Source: Alloyangia pacifica (GTDB lineage Bacteria > Pseudomonadota > Alphaproteobacteria > Rhodobacterales > Rhodobacteraceae). From it: DNA of 64,000 nt. Shown here piece after piece: positions 33,035 to 41,400 of this stretch; the first letter of the stretch is position 1; every line of letters starts with the position of its first letter. A program made the translations under genes and the position numbers. The notes beneath the pieces are model-generated. The model ran no database searches. It was not told where the DNA came from and saw only the letters and a program-made list of their open reading frames with translations. The DNA is taken from assembly GCF_020524285.1 (NCBI RefSeq), contig NZ_JAIVKX010000003.1:186001-250000 (forward strand). The letters run 5' to 3'.

Positions 33035-34360
33035 TCAGCCGCCCTTCGCAACCCAGCGCTCCAGCGCCGGGTAGCGCAGCGCCAATGTCAGCCCGCGCGC
33101 CAGGAAGGATACCTGGAAGGCCAGCCAGAGCCCGTGGTTGCCCATGACCGGCAGCGCGAGCAAGAGCACCGCCGCGTAGATCGCCGCCGAGACCGCCATC
33201 ATGTTGCGCATGTCCGACGAGCGCGTGGCGCCGATGAAGATGCCGTCGAGCATGAAGGGCAGCACCTGCAGCAGCGGCGAGACGACCATCCACGGCAGGA
33301 AGGCGATGGCGGCGGCGCGCACCGCCTCGTCTGCGGCGATGCCGCGGATCAGCATCGGTCCGACCAGCAGGAACAGCGCCGCCAGCAGCAACGCGACGAC
33401 GCCGCACCAGAAGCCCGAGAGCCGGGCGCTGCGCCGCAGGTGCGCGACATTGCGCGCGCCCACCGCCTGCCCCACCAGCGCCTCGGCGGCGAAGGCGAAG
33501 CCGTCCATCGTATGCGCGGTGATCATCATGAACTGCATCAGCACCTGGTTCGCCGCGAGCGTCACGTCGCCGAAACGACCGCCGACCAGCATGAAGGAGA
33601 CGACGATGGCCTGCAGCAGCAGCGAGCGGATCAGGATGTCGCCGTTGAGCGCGGCCATGCGGCGCAGCCGCGCCGGATCGAAGACCCGCGCGCGGTTGCG
33701 CCAGCCGGCCTCGGCAAAGCCGTGACGGCAGAGCCAGAGGCCAAGGCCGAGTCCGGACCACTCGGCGACGAAGGTGGCCAGCGCCACGCCCTCGACCCCC
33801 ATGCCCACCCAGAGCACCAGCGCCAGGTCGAGCACCACGTTGACGAGATTCATGCCCAGCTGCAGCACCAGCACCGCCCGGGTGCGCTCCTGTGCGATCA
33901 GCCAGCCGGTCAGCCCGTAGATCGCCACCGCCGCCGGGGCCGACCAGATGCGGATCTGCATGTAGCTCTGTGCCATCTGCTCGACCGCCTCGGAGGCCGG
34001 GGAGAGGGCAAAGGCGACCTGGAAGATCAGCGCCTGCAGCACGATCAGCAGAACGCCCCCGGCGAGGCCGATGAGCAGCGCCCGCGCCAGCAGCGCCGAA
34101 ACCTCGCAGCGGTCGGTCTCGCCCAGGGCCTGGGCGGTGAGCCCGGTGGTGCCCATGCGCAGGAAGCCGAAGATCCAGTAGATCGCCGAGAGCACCACCG
34201 CGCCGACGCCCACCGCGGCGATCGGCTCGGGCATGGGGATCTGGCCGACAACGGCGGTGTCCACCGCGCCGAGGATCGGCACCGTCGCATTCGACAGCAG
34301 GATCGGCAGCGCGATCTTCAGCACGCGGCCATGGGTGAGCGGGAGAATTCGGGAGGACAT
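33035..34360 (-). CDS. MATE-family efflux transporter (DinF type)
   Basis: This 441-residue protein has about twelve membrane helices in two homologous halves. The first half starts VLKIALPILLSNATVPILGAVDTAVVG, the classic MATE N-terminus with the Asp of the DinF-type cation site. The half-repeat continues LQAIVVSFMLVGGRFGDVTLAANQVLMQF. MATE proteins export cationic drugs or metabolites in exchange for H+ or Na+. The ATG at 34360 is preferred to a GTG six bases upstream; neither has a strong ribosome binding site. Two thioesterase genes precede it on the same strand (80-bp gap), so it may be the last gene of that operon. Confidence 0.9.
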   Translation of the reverse strand: MSSRILPLTHGRVLKIALPILLSNATVPILGAVDTAVVGQIPMPEPIAAVGVGAVVLSAIYWIFGFLRMGTTGLTAQALGETDRCEVSALLARALLIGLAGGVLLIVLQALIFQVAFALSPASEAVEQMAQSYMQIRIWSAPAAVAIYGLTGWLIAQERTRAVLVLQLGMNLVNVVLDLALVLWVGMGVEGVALATFVAEWSGLGLGLWLCRHGFAEAGWRNRARVFDPARLRRMAALNGDILIRSLLLQAIVVSFMLVGGRFGDVTLAANQVLMQFMMITAHTMDGFAFAAEALVGQAVGARNVAHLRRSARLSGFWCGVVALLLAALFLLVGPMLIRGIAADEAVRAAAIAFLPWMVVSPLLQVLPFMLDGIFIGATRSSDMRNMMAVSAAIYAAVLLLALPVMGNHGLWLAFQVSFLARGLTLALRYPALERWVAKGG

Positions 34361-34439
34361 GGTCACACTGCAGGGGCTGGCGGGGCTTGAACGGGAAAGG
34401 CAGGGGCAGGCGCGGCGGGAACCGGACGGTCGGGCGCGC

Positions 34440-34949
34440 TCACCTGTCGTCCCACGGCATCAGGAAATGCCCCACGGCCTGCACGACGGGCTTGTCGCGG
34501 TTGTCCTGCCAGGCCTCGGCATGAACCGACGCATAGCGCCGCCCGGAGCGGGTGACCCTTGCGCGGGCGTAGGCGTCGCGCGGCAGGCCGGGGCGCAGGT
34601 AGTCGATGGCGAAATCGATGGTCTTGGGCAGGCGCGGCAGCCGGCCCTGTTCGAGCGAGGCCAGGTCGAGCCGGCCGGATTCGACCTCGTCCCAAAGGCT
34701 CATCCAGCTCAGGGTGATGATCGAGGTCACCTCGAGGAAGGCCGCGGTCACCCCGCCGTGCAGCGCCGGCAGGTCGGGGTTGCCGATCAGCTTCTCGTCG
34801 AAGTTGAGCACGCCGGTCAGCTCGTCGCCGCGGCGGTCGAAGGTGATGCCGAGGAAATTCACGTAGGGCACGCCCCCCGCGAGCGCGCGGAGCGCGGTGT
34901 CGCGGCGCTGCTTGACCACCTGCACGGGCTCGGGCTTGCGATGGCTCAT
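34440..34949 (-). CDS. PaaI-family hot-dog thioesterase
   Basis: This 169-residue protein has a single hot-dog domain of the PaaI/YdiI type. PYVNFLGITFDRRGDELTGVLNFDEKLIGNPDLPALHGGVTAAFLE has the LHGG motif in the usual position (the catalytic Asp or Glu lies nearby on the long helix), and the last strands run IDFAIDYLRPG. It would hydrolyse an acyl-CoA thioester. The start overlaps the end of a second PaaI-like gene by four bases, so the pair is coupled and may form a hetero-oligomer. The substrate is unknown. Confidence 0.85.
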   Translation of the reverse strand: MSHRKPEPVQVVKQRRDTALRALAGGVPYVNFLGITFDRRGDELTGVLNFDEKLIGNPDLPALHGGVTAAFLEVTSIITLSWMSLWDEVESGRLDLASLEQGRLPRLPKTIDFAIDYLRPGLPRDAYARARVTRSGRRYASVHAEAWQDNRDKPVVQAVGHFLMPWDDR

Positions 34950-35410
34950 GCCGCGCCCTCCGGCGCCTCGCCGCGCAGCTGCGGCACGGTGAAGGTGCCG
35001 GTGGCCATGGCGACCGGGCGCGCCGCGTCCTCGTCCAGCGCCACGGCGCGCACGAAGGCGACCGAGCGGGTGACATGGTGGCACTCGGCCCGGGCGGTGA
35101 TCCCCTGCCCCGGCGTGGCGGCGCGCAGGTAGTCGATGCGCAGGCTGATGGTGGCGGTGTGCCCCGCGACCAGCGGATGCGCCATGACCGCGGCGCCGCC
35201 GCAGGTGTCCATCAGGGTCGAGACCGCGCCGCCGTGGATCACCCCGGTCTCGGGGTCGCCCACCAGCTGCGCGGCGAAGGGCATGTGGATCTCGGCGCGG
35301 CCGTCGCCGGTGCTGACGATCTCGAGCCCCAGCGCCCGCGCCTGCGGCAGGCGCAGGATCAACTCATTCGAAAGCGCGAGGTCGACCCCGGCGGTCGCAT
35401 CCGTGGACAT
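34946..35410 (-). CDS. PaaI-family hot-dog thioesterase
   Basis: This 154-residue hot-dog protein contains AEIHMPFAAQLVGDPETGVIHGGAVSTLMDTCGGAA. The HGG turn and the Asp of the central helix (STLMDTC) match catalytic PaaI thioesterases more closely than the downstream paralogue does. The ending strands are SLRIDYLRAATPGQGI and a hydrophobic TGTFTVPQL. It is the first gene of a three-gene minus-strand run (two thioesterases, then the MATE exporter). It is divergent from the first MerR gene, 117 bp away. Confidence 0.87.
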   Translation of the reverse strand: MSTDATAGVDLALSNELILRLPQARALGLEIVSTGDGRAEIHMPFAAQLVGDPETGVIHGGAVSTLMDTCGGAAVMAHPLVAGHTATISLRIDYLRAATPGQGITARAECHHVTRSVAFVRAVALDEDAARPVAMATGTFTVPQLRGEAPEGAA

Positions 35411-35526
35411 GCCGATATCCCTTTCTGTCTTGCGCCTTTATGCGGCGACAGATCGCGCACCGCAAGCCGGGCAGCCATTGCCCTTGCCGCGGTGCCGCAT
35501 TAGTTTCCCGCACGTCAGGAGGTCCC

Positions 35527-35898
35527 ATGAGCGAGACACGTCTCAGCTTCAAGGAAATGTGCGGACGGTTCGACGTCACCCCGCGCACCTTGCGCTATTA
35601 CGAGTATATCGAGCTGCTCACCCCCGAGCGCGAGGGGCGCGCGCGCTGGTACGGCGCGCGCGAGGTGGCGCGGATGACGCTGATCCTGCGCGGGCGGAAG
35701 TTCGGCTTCCAGCTCGAGGAGATCCGGCAATGGCTGCAAATGTACGAGCGCGACGGCACCGAGGCGCAGATGCGGACCTGGGTCGAGATGGCCGACAAGC
35801 AGCTCGTGCAGCTCAACGATCAGCGCGCGCAGCTCGACTCGGCCATCGAGGAGCTCAAAGCGCTTCGGGACCTGACCGCGAAGGAGCTTGGCGAGTAG
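35527..35898 (+). CDS. MerR-family transcriptional regulator (first of two)
   Basis: This 123-residue protein starts with a MerR helix-turn-helix (FKEMCGRFDVTPRTLRYYEYIELLTPEREGRARWYGAREVARMTLI) followed by the dimerisation coiled coil and no metal-binding C-terminal cysteines. Its sequence is close to the MerR protein 260 bp downstream. An AGGAGG site precedes the ATG at 35527. Given the beta-oxidation genes downstream, control of acyl-CoA degradation is a reasonable inference. MerR-type LiuR-like regulators of this size are known in proteobacterial acyl-CoA catabolism. Confidence 0.87.
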   Translation: MSETRLSFKEMCGRFDVTPRTLRYYEYIELLTPEREGRARWYGAREVARMTLILRGRKFGFQLEEIRQWLQMYERDGTEAQMRTWVEMADKQLVQLNDQRAQLDSAIEELKALRDLTAKELGE

Positions 35899-36036
35899 TC
35901 CGAATCACCACCCCTGCCGCGCTCGAAACGCTTTGGTTCCGTATCCGGCTGCATACATTCGAGGCCTGGAATGGCTGCACGGCTCTGCAACCAGAGAAAG
36001 AAAGTTCTAAGGGCCGTCGCGTGACGCTTAATGAAG

Positions 36037-36044
36037 TTACGTAA
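36037..36044. promoter_or_regulatory. TTACGTAA palindrome between the two MerR genes
   Basis: It is the only notable symmetric element in the AT-rich 260-bp gap. MerR-type regulators of acyl-CoA catabolism often recognise TTTACGT-like sequences, which this resembles, but the site is short and the claim is weak. Confidence 0.35.
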
Positions 36045-36158
36045 TTCGCAAAATGACGTCGCGTACGAGTCTCAAAAGGATAGGGGGCAGTTGTAGGATT
36101 GTCATGAAAGGCGCAGTTCACCCGTCATCTTGACGCGAAGTGAGGTAGAAGACCTGAC

Positions 36159-36554
36159 ATGAGTGACGACCAGTTGATGACGATCCGTGAAATGTGTGAC
36201 CTGTTTGAGGTGACGCCGCGGACTCTCCGTTTTTACGAGCAGAAGGAACTGCTCTTCCCCATCCGTGAGGGGCAGAAGCGCCTCTTCACCCGGCGCGACC
36301 GGGCCCGGCTGAAACTGATCCTGCGTGGAAAACGCTTTGGATTCAGCCTTGAAGAGATCCGCCAGCTGCTGGAGCTCTACGACAAGGGCGACCAGCAACG
36401 CACCCAGATCGCGCGCAGCTACGAGATCGGCCAGGAACGTCTTGCCGAGATGATCCGCCAGCGCGATGATCTGACCATGGCGATCGAGGAACTGAAAGAA
36501 CAGCTTGCATGGGGCGAACAGATGCTCGGCGAGCTGGAGCGCAAGGCCGGCTGA
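36159..36554 (+). CDS. MerR-family transcriptional regulator (second of two)
   Basis: This 131-residue paralogue of the preceding gene shows IREMCDLFEVTPRTLRFYEQKELLFPIREGQKRLFTRRDRARLKLI and the shared LRGKRFGFSLEEIRQLLELYDKGD. Like the first it lacks effector-binding cysteines. It is followed after 48 bp by acyl-CoA dehydrogenase, so it probably leads that operon. The 260-bp region upstream (35899-36158) is notably AT-richer than its surroundings and contains the palindrome TTACGTAA at 36037-36044, a candidate operator. Confidence 0.88.
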   Translation: MSDDQLMTIREMCDLFEVTPRTLRFYEQKELLFPIREGQKRLFTRRDRARLKLILRGKRFGFSLEEIRQLLELYDKGDQQRTQIARSYEIGQERLAEMIRQRDDLTMAIEELKEQLAWGEQMLGELERKAG

Positions 36555-36602
36555 TCCGACAGCGGACCATCGCAGGCCTTGGCGGGCGGGAGAGGAGGCC
36601 CC

Positions 36603-38381
36603 ATGCCAGGCGCAATGCAAAGTACACTGCCCGAGTATACCGCCCCGGTCGCGGATCTGCTGTTCGTCCTTTGCGACGTGCTGCGGATCGACCGGGGCGT
36701 TTTTGACTCTCTGGACCGCGACGCCTGCGCCGCGGTCCTCACCGAGGTGGCGCGGCTCGCCGAAGACCGGCTCGCGCCGCTCAACCGATCCGGCGACCTG
36801 CAGGGCTGCCGTCTCGAGAACGGCGTGGTCCGCACCCCCGAGGGCTTTGCCGAGGCCTTCGCCGAGGTCTGCGCCGGCGGCTGGTACGGGCTCGACTGCG
36901 CGCCCGACCATGGCGGCCAGGGCCTGCCCCACATGCTGCACAGCGCGGTGGGCGAGATCCTCTCGGGGGCCAACATGGCCTTCCACATCCATGCCGGGCT
37001 GACCCATGGCGCCTATAGCGCCATCGCCACCCACGGCAGCGCGGCGCAGCAGGCGCTCTACCTGCCGAAGCTGGCCAACTGCCGCTGGACCGGAACGATG
37101 AACCTGACCGAGCCGCAATGCGGCACCGACCTCGGGCTGATCCGCACCCGTGCCGAGGCGATCCCCGGCGCCGAGGGGCGCTACAGGCTCTTCGGCACAA
37201 AGATCTACATCTCCGCCGGGGATCACGATCTTGCCGAGAACATCGTGCACCTGGTGCTGGCGCGGCTGCCCGATGCCCCCGACGGCGTGAAGGGGCTGTC
37301 GCTCTTCATCGCGCCGAAATTCCTGCCCGCCGAGGACGGCAGCCCGGGCACGCGCAACGGCGTCAGCGCGGTGCGCCTCGAGTCGAAGATGGGCCTGCAC
37401 GGCAATGCCACCTGCGAGATGCTCTACGACGGCGCCGAGGCAGAGCTTCTGGGCGCGCCGCATCAGGGGCTGGCCGCGATGTTCACCATGATGAACGAGG
37501 AGCGGATCAGCGTCGGCCTGCAGGGCTACGCCCAGGCCGACCGCGCGCTGCAGGGCGCGCTGGCCTTCGCCCGCGCGCGGCGGCAGGGCCGCGCGCTCGG
37601 CCCCGCCGCGGACCGGGAGGCGCCGGCCGACCCGATCCTGCTGCACCCGGACGTGCGCCGCATGCTGCTCGACCAGCAGGCCTTTACCGAGGGCGCCCGG
37701 GCGCTGACCCTCTGGGGGGCGGAGCTGGTGGATCTCGCGCGGGCGGGCGATGCAGCCGCCGCCGCGCGCCTCTCGCTGGTGACGCCGGTGATCAAGGGCT
37801 TTCTCACCGACAAGGGCGTGGAAAGCTGCCTCGTGGCGCAGCAGGTGCTGGGCGGCGCGGGCTATATCGAGGAGATGGGCCTGTCGCAGATCCTGCGCGA
37901 TGCGCGGGTGACGACGATCTACGAGGGCACCAACGGCGTGCAGGCGCTCGACCTGGTGGCCCGCAAGCTCGGCGCCGGCGGCGGCGCGGCGATCATGGCG
38001 CTGCTTGCCGAGATCGCCGGATTCGCCGGCGAAAGCGCCCCCGAGGAGATCGAGGCGGAGTTCCTTGCTCCGCTGCGCGCCGCGCTGGCCGACCTGCAGA
38101 CCGCGCTGCTGCGCCTGCAGGCCTTCGGCACCACCGACCCCGAGGCGGCGCTTTCCGGCGCCAGCGATGTGCTGCACCTCTTCGGCCACGTCTGTCTCGG
38201 CTACATGTGGGCCCGCATGGCCCGCGCCGCGGACGCCCTGCCCGCCCCAGCCCGCCGCGCCAAGCTGGCCGCAGGCCGCCACTACATGTCCCGCCACCTG
38301 CCCGCCACCGCGCTGCACCTCGCACGGATCGAAGCCGGTGCCGTGGCCGGCTTGCCACTGGACGCCGAGGCCGCGGAATGA
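36603..38381 (+). CDS. Acyl-CoA dehydrogenase (long form)
   Basis: This flavoenzyme of about 592 residues introduces the alpha-beta double bond into acyl-CoA. It belongs to the long (about 590-600) proteobacterial branch with an extra C-terminal domain. Motifs are MNLTEPQCGTDLG (FAD site), KIYISAGDHD, RLESKMGLHGNATCEMLYDGAEA, MMNEERISVGLQG, LVAQQVLGGAGYIEEM and IYEGTNGVQALDLVARKL, which includes the position of the catalytic base. The ATG at 36603 lies four bases after GGAGG. It is translated directly after the second MerR gene and followed by a 70-residue gene, suggesting one transcript. Confidence 0.94.
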   Translation: MPGAMQSTLPEYTAPVADLLFVLCDVLRIDRGVFDSLDRDACAAVLTEVARLAEDRLAPLNRSGDLQGCRLENGVVRTPEGFAEAFAEVCAGGWYGLDCAPDHGGQGLPHMLHSAVGEILSGANMAFHIHAGLTHGAYSAIATHGSAAQQALYLPKLANCRWTGTMNLTEPQCGTDLGLIRTRAEAIPGAEGRYRLFGTKIYISAGDHDLAENIVHLVLARLPDAPDGVKGLSLFIAPKFLPAEDGSPGTRNGVSAVRLESKMGLHGNATCEMLYDGAEAELLGAPHQGLAAMFTMMNEERISVGLQGYAQADRALQGALAFARARRQGRALGPAADREAPADPILLHPDVRRMLLDQQAFTEGARALTLWGAELVDLARAGDAAAAARLSLVTPVIKGFLTDKGVESCLVAQQVLGGAGYIEEMGLSQILRDARVTTIYEGTNGVQALDLVARKLGAGGGAAIMALLAEIAGFAGESAPEEIEAEFLAPLRAALADLQTALLRLQAFGTTDPEAALSGASDVLHLFGHVCLGYMWARMARAADALPAPARRAKLAAGRHYMSRHLPATALHLARIEAGAVAGLPLDAEAAE

Positions 38382-38417
38382 AACCCTGACTTCGACCAGA
38401 CCGGAAAGGACCCGCCC

Positions 38418-38630
38418 ATGCCCAAGCGCTTTCGCCTCACCCGACGTTTCTCGGTCGCGATGACCGAGGACGGCTACCGCGGCCTGCGCAGCTTCTCGGC
38501 GGCGGCGGGGCTCGACGAGGGCGAGGCGCTGTCCTTCCTTTTCGAGAATTTCGACAGCGTGACAGACAGCGAGGTGCTGTCCCACCGGCTGCGGCTGTTC
38601 AACGCCGAGCTCGAGGCGCGCAAGCGGTGA
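38418..38630 (+). CDS. Small conserved-looking hypothetical protein (70 aa)
   Basis: It starts 36 bp after the acyl-CoA dehydrogenase with an AAGGA site seven bases before the ATG. The 70 residues are basic at the N-terminus (MPKRFRLTRRF), have a plausible helix-turn-helix-like middle (EDGYRGLRSFSAAAGLDEGEALSFLFENFD) and end EARKR. I do not recognise it. It may be a small partner or regulator of the operon. It ends just before dispersed repeat copy D. Confidence 0.7.
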   Translation: MPKRFRLTRRFSVAMTEDGYRGLRSFSAAAGLDEGEALSFLFENFDSVTDSEVLSHRLRLFNAELEARKR

Positions 38631-38671
38631 GGCGGTGCGCCCCCTCCTCGCGCCGCGCAGGCGGCCTGCAA

Positions 38672-38727
38672 GGGACCGGGGGTTTCACACCCCCGGTCCC
38701 CCGTGGGATATTGGGGTCTAGACGAAG
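38672..38727 (-). repeat. Dispersed intergenic repeat, head D1 (minus orientation)
   Basis: On the minus strand CTTCGTCTAGACCCCAATA with ATCCCACGGGGG is followed by a strong hairpin: 11-bp stem GGGACCGGGGG / CCCCCGGTCCC with a 7-base loop. It follows the 70-residue gene and may serve as its terminator. It faces a second head at 38916. Between them (38728-38915) I see no gene. Confidence 0.8.
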
Positions 38728-38915
38728 CAGTGGCACCGCACATCGGGTCCGGATCGAAAAGGACTGCACTCGGTCCACCCCGCCGCGATCGCCGCACACT
38801 GCATGCCGCGCGGCGGGGCTTCGCCCAGAGCGGTCATCGGCTTCCCAGCCTGTACCGCGCCGCCATCCTGCGCGCGTCCTGGTTAAGGTCCGCTTATCAC
38901 GCCATCGCCGAGCCT

Positions 38916-38970
38916 CTTCGTCTAGATACAAATATCCCGCGGGGGTGCGGGGGCGCGAAGCCCCCGCCGC
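38916..38970 (+). repeat. Dispersed intergenic repeat, head D2 (plus orientation)
   Basis: The right-module core CTTCGTCTAGATACAAATA with TCCCGCGGGGG is followed by a hairpin, GCGGGGGC / GCCCCCGC, 37 bp before the GST gene. D1 and D2 point away from each other and bracket 188 bp of non-coding DNA, unlike copies A-C where the spacer is 20-50 bp. Confidence 0.8.
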
Positions 38971-39006
38971 GGCCCGCGCCACAAAGATCAGGGAAAGTCC
39001 TCTCGC

Positions 39007-39645
39007 ATGACCATCAAGCTCTACTGCTTCGGAGAATCCGGAAACGCCTACAAGGCCGCGCTGCCGCTGCAGCTCTCGGGGCTGGACTGGGCGCCGGTGA
39101 AGGTGGATTTCTTCAATGGCGCCACGCGCACGCCCGAGTACCGGGCCGAGGTCAACGAGATGGGCGAGGTGCCGGTGCTGGTCGATGGCGACATGTCCCT
39201 CACCCAGTCCGGGGTGATCCAGCACTACATCACCGAGAAGACCGGAAGGTTCGGCGGCGCCAGCCCCGAAGAGGCGCGCGAGGTGCTGCGCTGGCAGTTC
39301 TGGGACAACCACAAGCTCAGCAGCCAGGCCGGGATGACCCGTTTCCTGATGAATTTCCTGCCCGAGGAGAAGCGCCCGGCCGAGGTCATCGCCTTCACCC
39401 AGGGGCGGCTGAAGGCGGCTTACCAGGTGCTGGACGCTCACCTCGCGGGCCGCGACTGGATCGTCGGCGACGGCCCGACCCATGCGGATTTCTGCTGCTG
39501 CGGCTACCTGTTCTACCCCGAGCCCTTCGGCTTTGTCCGCGGCGACTGGCCGAACATCGACCGCTGGCTAGGTGGTATCGAGGCGCTGCCGGGCTGGAAG
39601 CACCCCTATGATCTGATGCCCGGCTCGCCCGCCGACCGGGCCTGA
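39007..39645 (+). CDS. Glutathione S-transferase family protein
   Basis: This 212-residue protein has a thioredoxin-like N-terminal domain (KLYCFGESGNAYKAALPLQLSGL, candidate catalytic Ser in GESGN; GEVPVLVDGDMSLTQSGVIQHYI, the cis-Pro and glutathione contacts) and an all-helical C-terminal domain with GPTHADFCCCGYLFYP. It would conjugate or reduce substrates using glutathione. Its position in front of the fadA-cupin-fadJ run, 64 bp upstream, suggests a role connected with acyl-CoA or toxic intermediate metabolism, but this is inference. Confidence 0.9.
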   Translation: MTIKLYCFGESGNAYKAALPLQLSGLDWAPVKVDFFNGATRTPEYRAEVNEMGEVPVLVDGDMSLTQSGVIQHYITEKTGRFGGASPEEAREVLRWQFWDNHKLSSQAGMTRFLMNFLPEEKRPAEVIAFTQGRLKAAYQVLDAHLAGRDWIVGDGPTHADFCCCGYLFYPEPFGFVRGDWPNIDRWLGGIEALPGWKHPYDLMPGSPADRA

Positions 39646-39709
39646 GCGGGCGCGCCGCCACCCCGGCCCGCCACCCGGCGCAGATCGCCCGACCATGGAA
39701 GGAGGAGCC

Positions 39710-40921
39710 ATGACCGAGGCCTATATCTTTGACGCGATCCGCACCCCGCGCGGGCGGGGGCGGCCCGATGGTGCGCTGCACGAGGTCACCGCCCTGCGGC
39801 TCTCGGCGCTGCTGCTGGACGGGCTGCGGGACCGGAACGGCCTCGACGGGCCAGAGCTCGAGGACGTGATCTGGGGCAATGCCACGCAGGTCGGCGAACA
39901 GGGCGGCTGCCTCGCGCGCTCCGCGGTGCTGGCGTCGGGGCTCGACGCGAGCATCCCGGGCCTGTCGATCAACCGCTTCTGTGCCTCGGGGCTGGAGGCG
40001 GTGATGCTCGGCGCCGCGCAGGTGCAGGGCGGTTTGGGGCAGGCCTATATCGCCGGGGGCGTCGAGATGATGAGCCGGGTGCCCATGGGCTCGGACGGGG
40101 CGGCCATCGCGGTCGACCCGTCGCTCGCCATGGCGCGGCACTTCGTGCCACAGGGCATTGCGGCGGACCTCATCGCCACCAAGTACGGGATCAGCCGCGA
40201 GGCTGCCGATGCCTATGCGGTGGAGAGCCAGACGCGCGCCGCCCGGGCCTGGGAGGAGGACCGCTTTGCGCGCGCGATCCTGCCGGTCACGGATATCAAC
40301 GGGCTGCCCATCCTCGCGCGCGACGAGGCGCTGCGGCCCGGCACCGACCTGCAGGCCCTCGCGGCGCTGAAACCCTCCTTCAGGGAGATCGGCACGCAGA
40401 TGCCCGGCTTCGACGCGGTGGCGCTGATGCGCTATCCCGAGCTCGAGCGGATCGAGCACATCCACCACGCGGGCAACAGCTCGGCCATCGTCGACGGTGC
40501 CGCCGGCGTGCTGGTGGGCTCCGAGGGGTTCGGCGAGGCCATGGGGCTGAAGCCCCGCGCCCGCATCCGCGCCATGGCCCGCATCGGCAGCGAGCCGACG
40601 ATCATGCTCACCGGCCCGATCCCGGTCACCGAGCGCGTGCTCCGGCAGGCGGGGATGGAGATCGGCGACATCGACCTTTTCGAGGTGAACGAGGCCTTCT
40701 CGGCGGTCGTGCTGCGCTTTCTGCAGGCCTTCGAGGCGGACCCGGCGAAGGTCAACATCAACGGCGGCGCCATTGCCATGGGCCATCCGCTCGGCGCCAC
40801 CGGGGCGATGCTGCTCGGCACCTTGCTCGACGAGCTGGAACGCACGGGCAAATCCACCGGCCTCGTCACGCTCTGCGTCGCCTCGGGCATGGGCGTGGCC
40901 ATGATCGTCGAGAGGGTGTGA
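39710..40921 (+). CDS. fadA: Acetyl-CoA C-acyltransferase (FadA-type thiolase)
   Basis: This 403-residue thiolase has the active-site cysteine in NRFCASGLEA, the GGVEMMSRVPMG segment, the histidine in GAIAMGHPLGATG and the second cysteine in TLCVASGMGVAM. The long insertion and the MSRVPMG motif place it with degradative thiolases. GGAGGAG precedes the ATG at 39710. Its stop codon overlaps the cupin ATG by one base, and the cupin in turn overlaps fadJ. The three are therefore one translationally coupled unit completing the last two steps of beta-oxidation. Confidence 0.93.
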   Translation: MTEAYIFDAIRTPRGRGRPDGALHEVTALRLSALLLDGLRDRNGLDGPELEDVIWGNATQVGEQGGCLARSAVLASGLDASIPGLSINRFCASGLEAVMLGAAQVQGGLGQAYIAGGVEMMSRVPMGSDGAAIAVDPSLAMARHFVPQGIAADLIATKYGISREAADAYAVESQTRAARAWEEDRFARAILPVTDINGLPILARDEALRPGTDLQALAALKPSFREIGTQMPGFDAVALMRYPELERIEHIHHAGNSSAIVDGAAGVLVGSEGFGEAMGLKPRARIRAMARIGSEPTIMLTGPIPVTERVLRQAGMEIGDIDLFEVNEAFSAVVLRFLQAFEADPAKVNINGGAIAMGHPLGATGAMLLGTLLDELERTGKSTGLVTLCVASGMGVAMIVERV

Positions 40922-41400
40922 TGCCGAAGCTTGATCCCCAACCCGTCACCACCCACCGCGCCAGCCGCCACCGCGTGCTCGGCGACGGCCCCGGCCCCTA
41001 CGGCTGCCGGCTGCTCTCAGACCCCGGCGGGCTGACACAGTTCGGCGCCTTCATCGAGGAGCTGCCGCCCGGCTCGGCCTCCGGCTGGCGGCACTGGCAC
41101 GAGCGCGAGGACGAGATGGTCTACGTGCTGAGCGGCGCGCTGGTGCTGGTCGAGGACGACGAGGTGCCCATGGGCCCCGGCGACTGCGCCTGCTGGCCCG
41201 CCGGACAGGGCATCGGCCACCGGCTGGAGAACCGCTCGGAGGCCCCGGCCCGCTACCTGGTGATCGGCACGCGCAGCGGCGCCGACGTCATCCATTACAG
41301 CGACCACGATCTGGTGACCGAGACCCATGGCGCGGCGCGGGTCTACCGCCGCCGCGATGGCTCGGAACTCAGCCGGCACGACGGGGAGGAACAGACATGA
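40921..41400 (+). CDS. Cupin-domain protein within the fad operon
   Basis: This 159-residue single-domain cupin has motif 1, HWHEREDEMVYVLSGALVLVE (His, His, Glu metal ligands), and motif 2, GPGDCACWPAGQGIGHRLEN (second His). It shares one base with the fadA stop codon upstream and four with the fadJ start downstream, so expression is tied to both. The metal set is complete, but no reaction can be read from the sequence. An accessory role in acyl-CoA metabolism, such as sensing or modifying a side substrate, is an inference from coupling. Confidence 0.85.
   Translation: MPKLDPQPVTTHRASRHRVLGDGPGPYGCRLLSDPGGLTQFGAFIEELPPGSASGWRHWHEREDEMVYVLSGALVLVEDDEVPMGPGDCACWPAGQGIGHRLENRSEAPARYLVIGTRSGADVIHYSDHDLVTETHGAARVYRRRDGSELSRHDGEEQT

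Noticed and set aside
36102-38585. Long open frame (827 codons) on the minus strand
   Set aside because: It lies antisense to MerR and acyl-CoA dehydrogenase genes with clear motifs; GC-rich genes commonly leave the opposite frame open.
38627-39010. Open frame between the 70-residue gene and GST
   Set aside because: It is made largely of dispersed repeat modules D1 and D2 and lacks a ribosome binding site.
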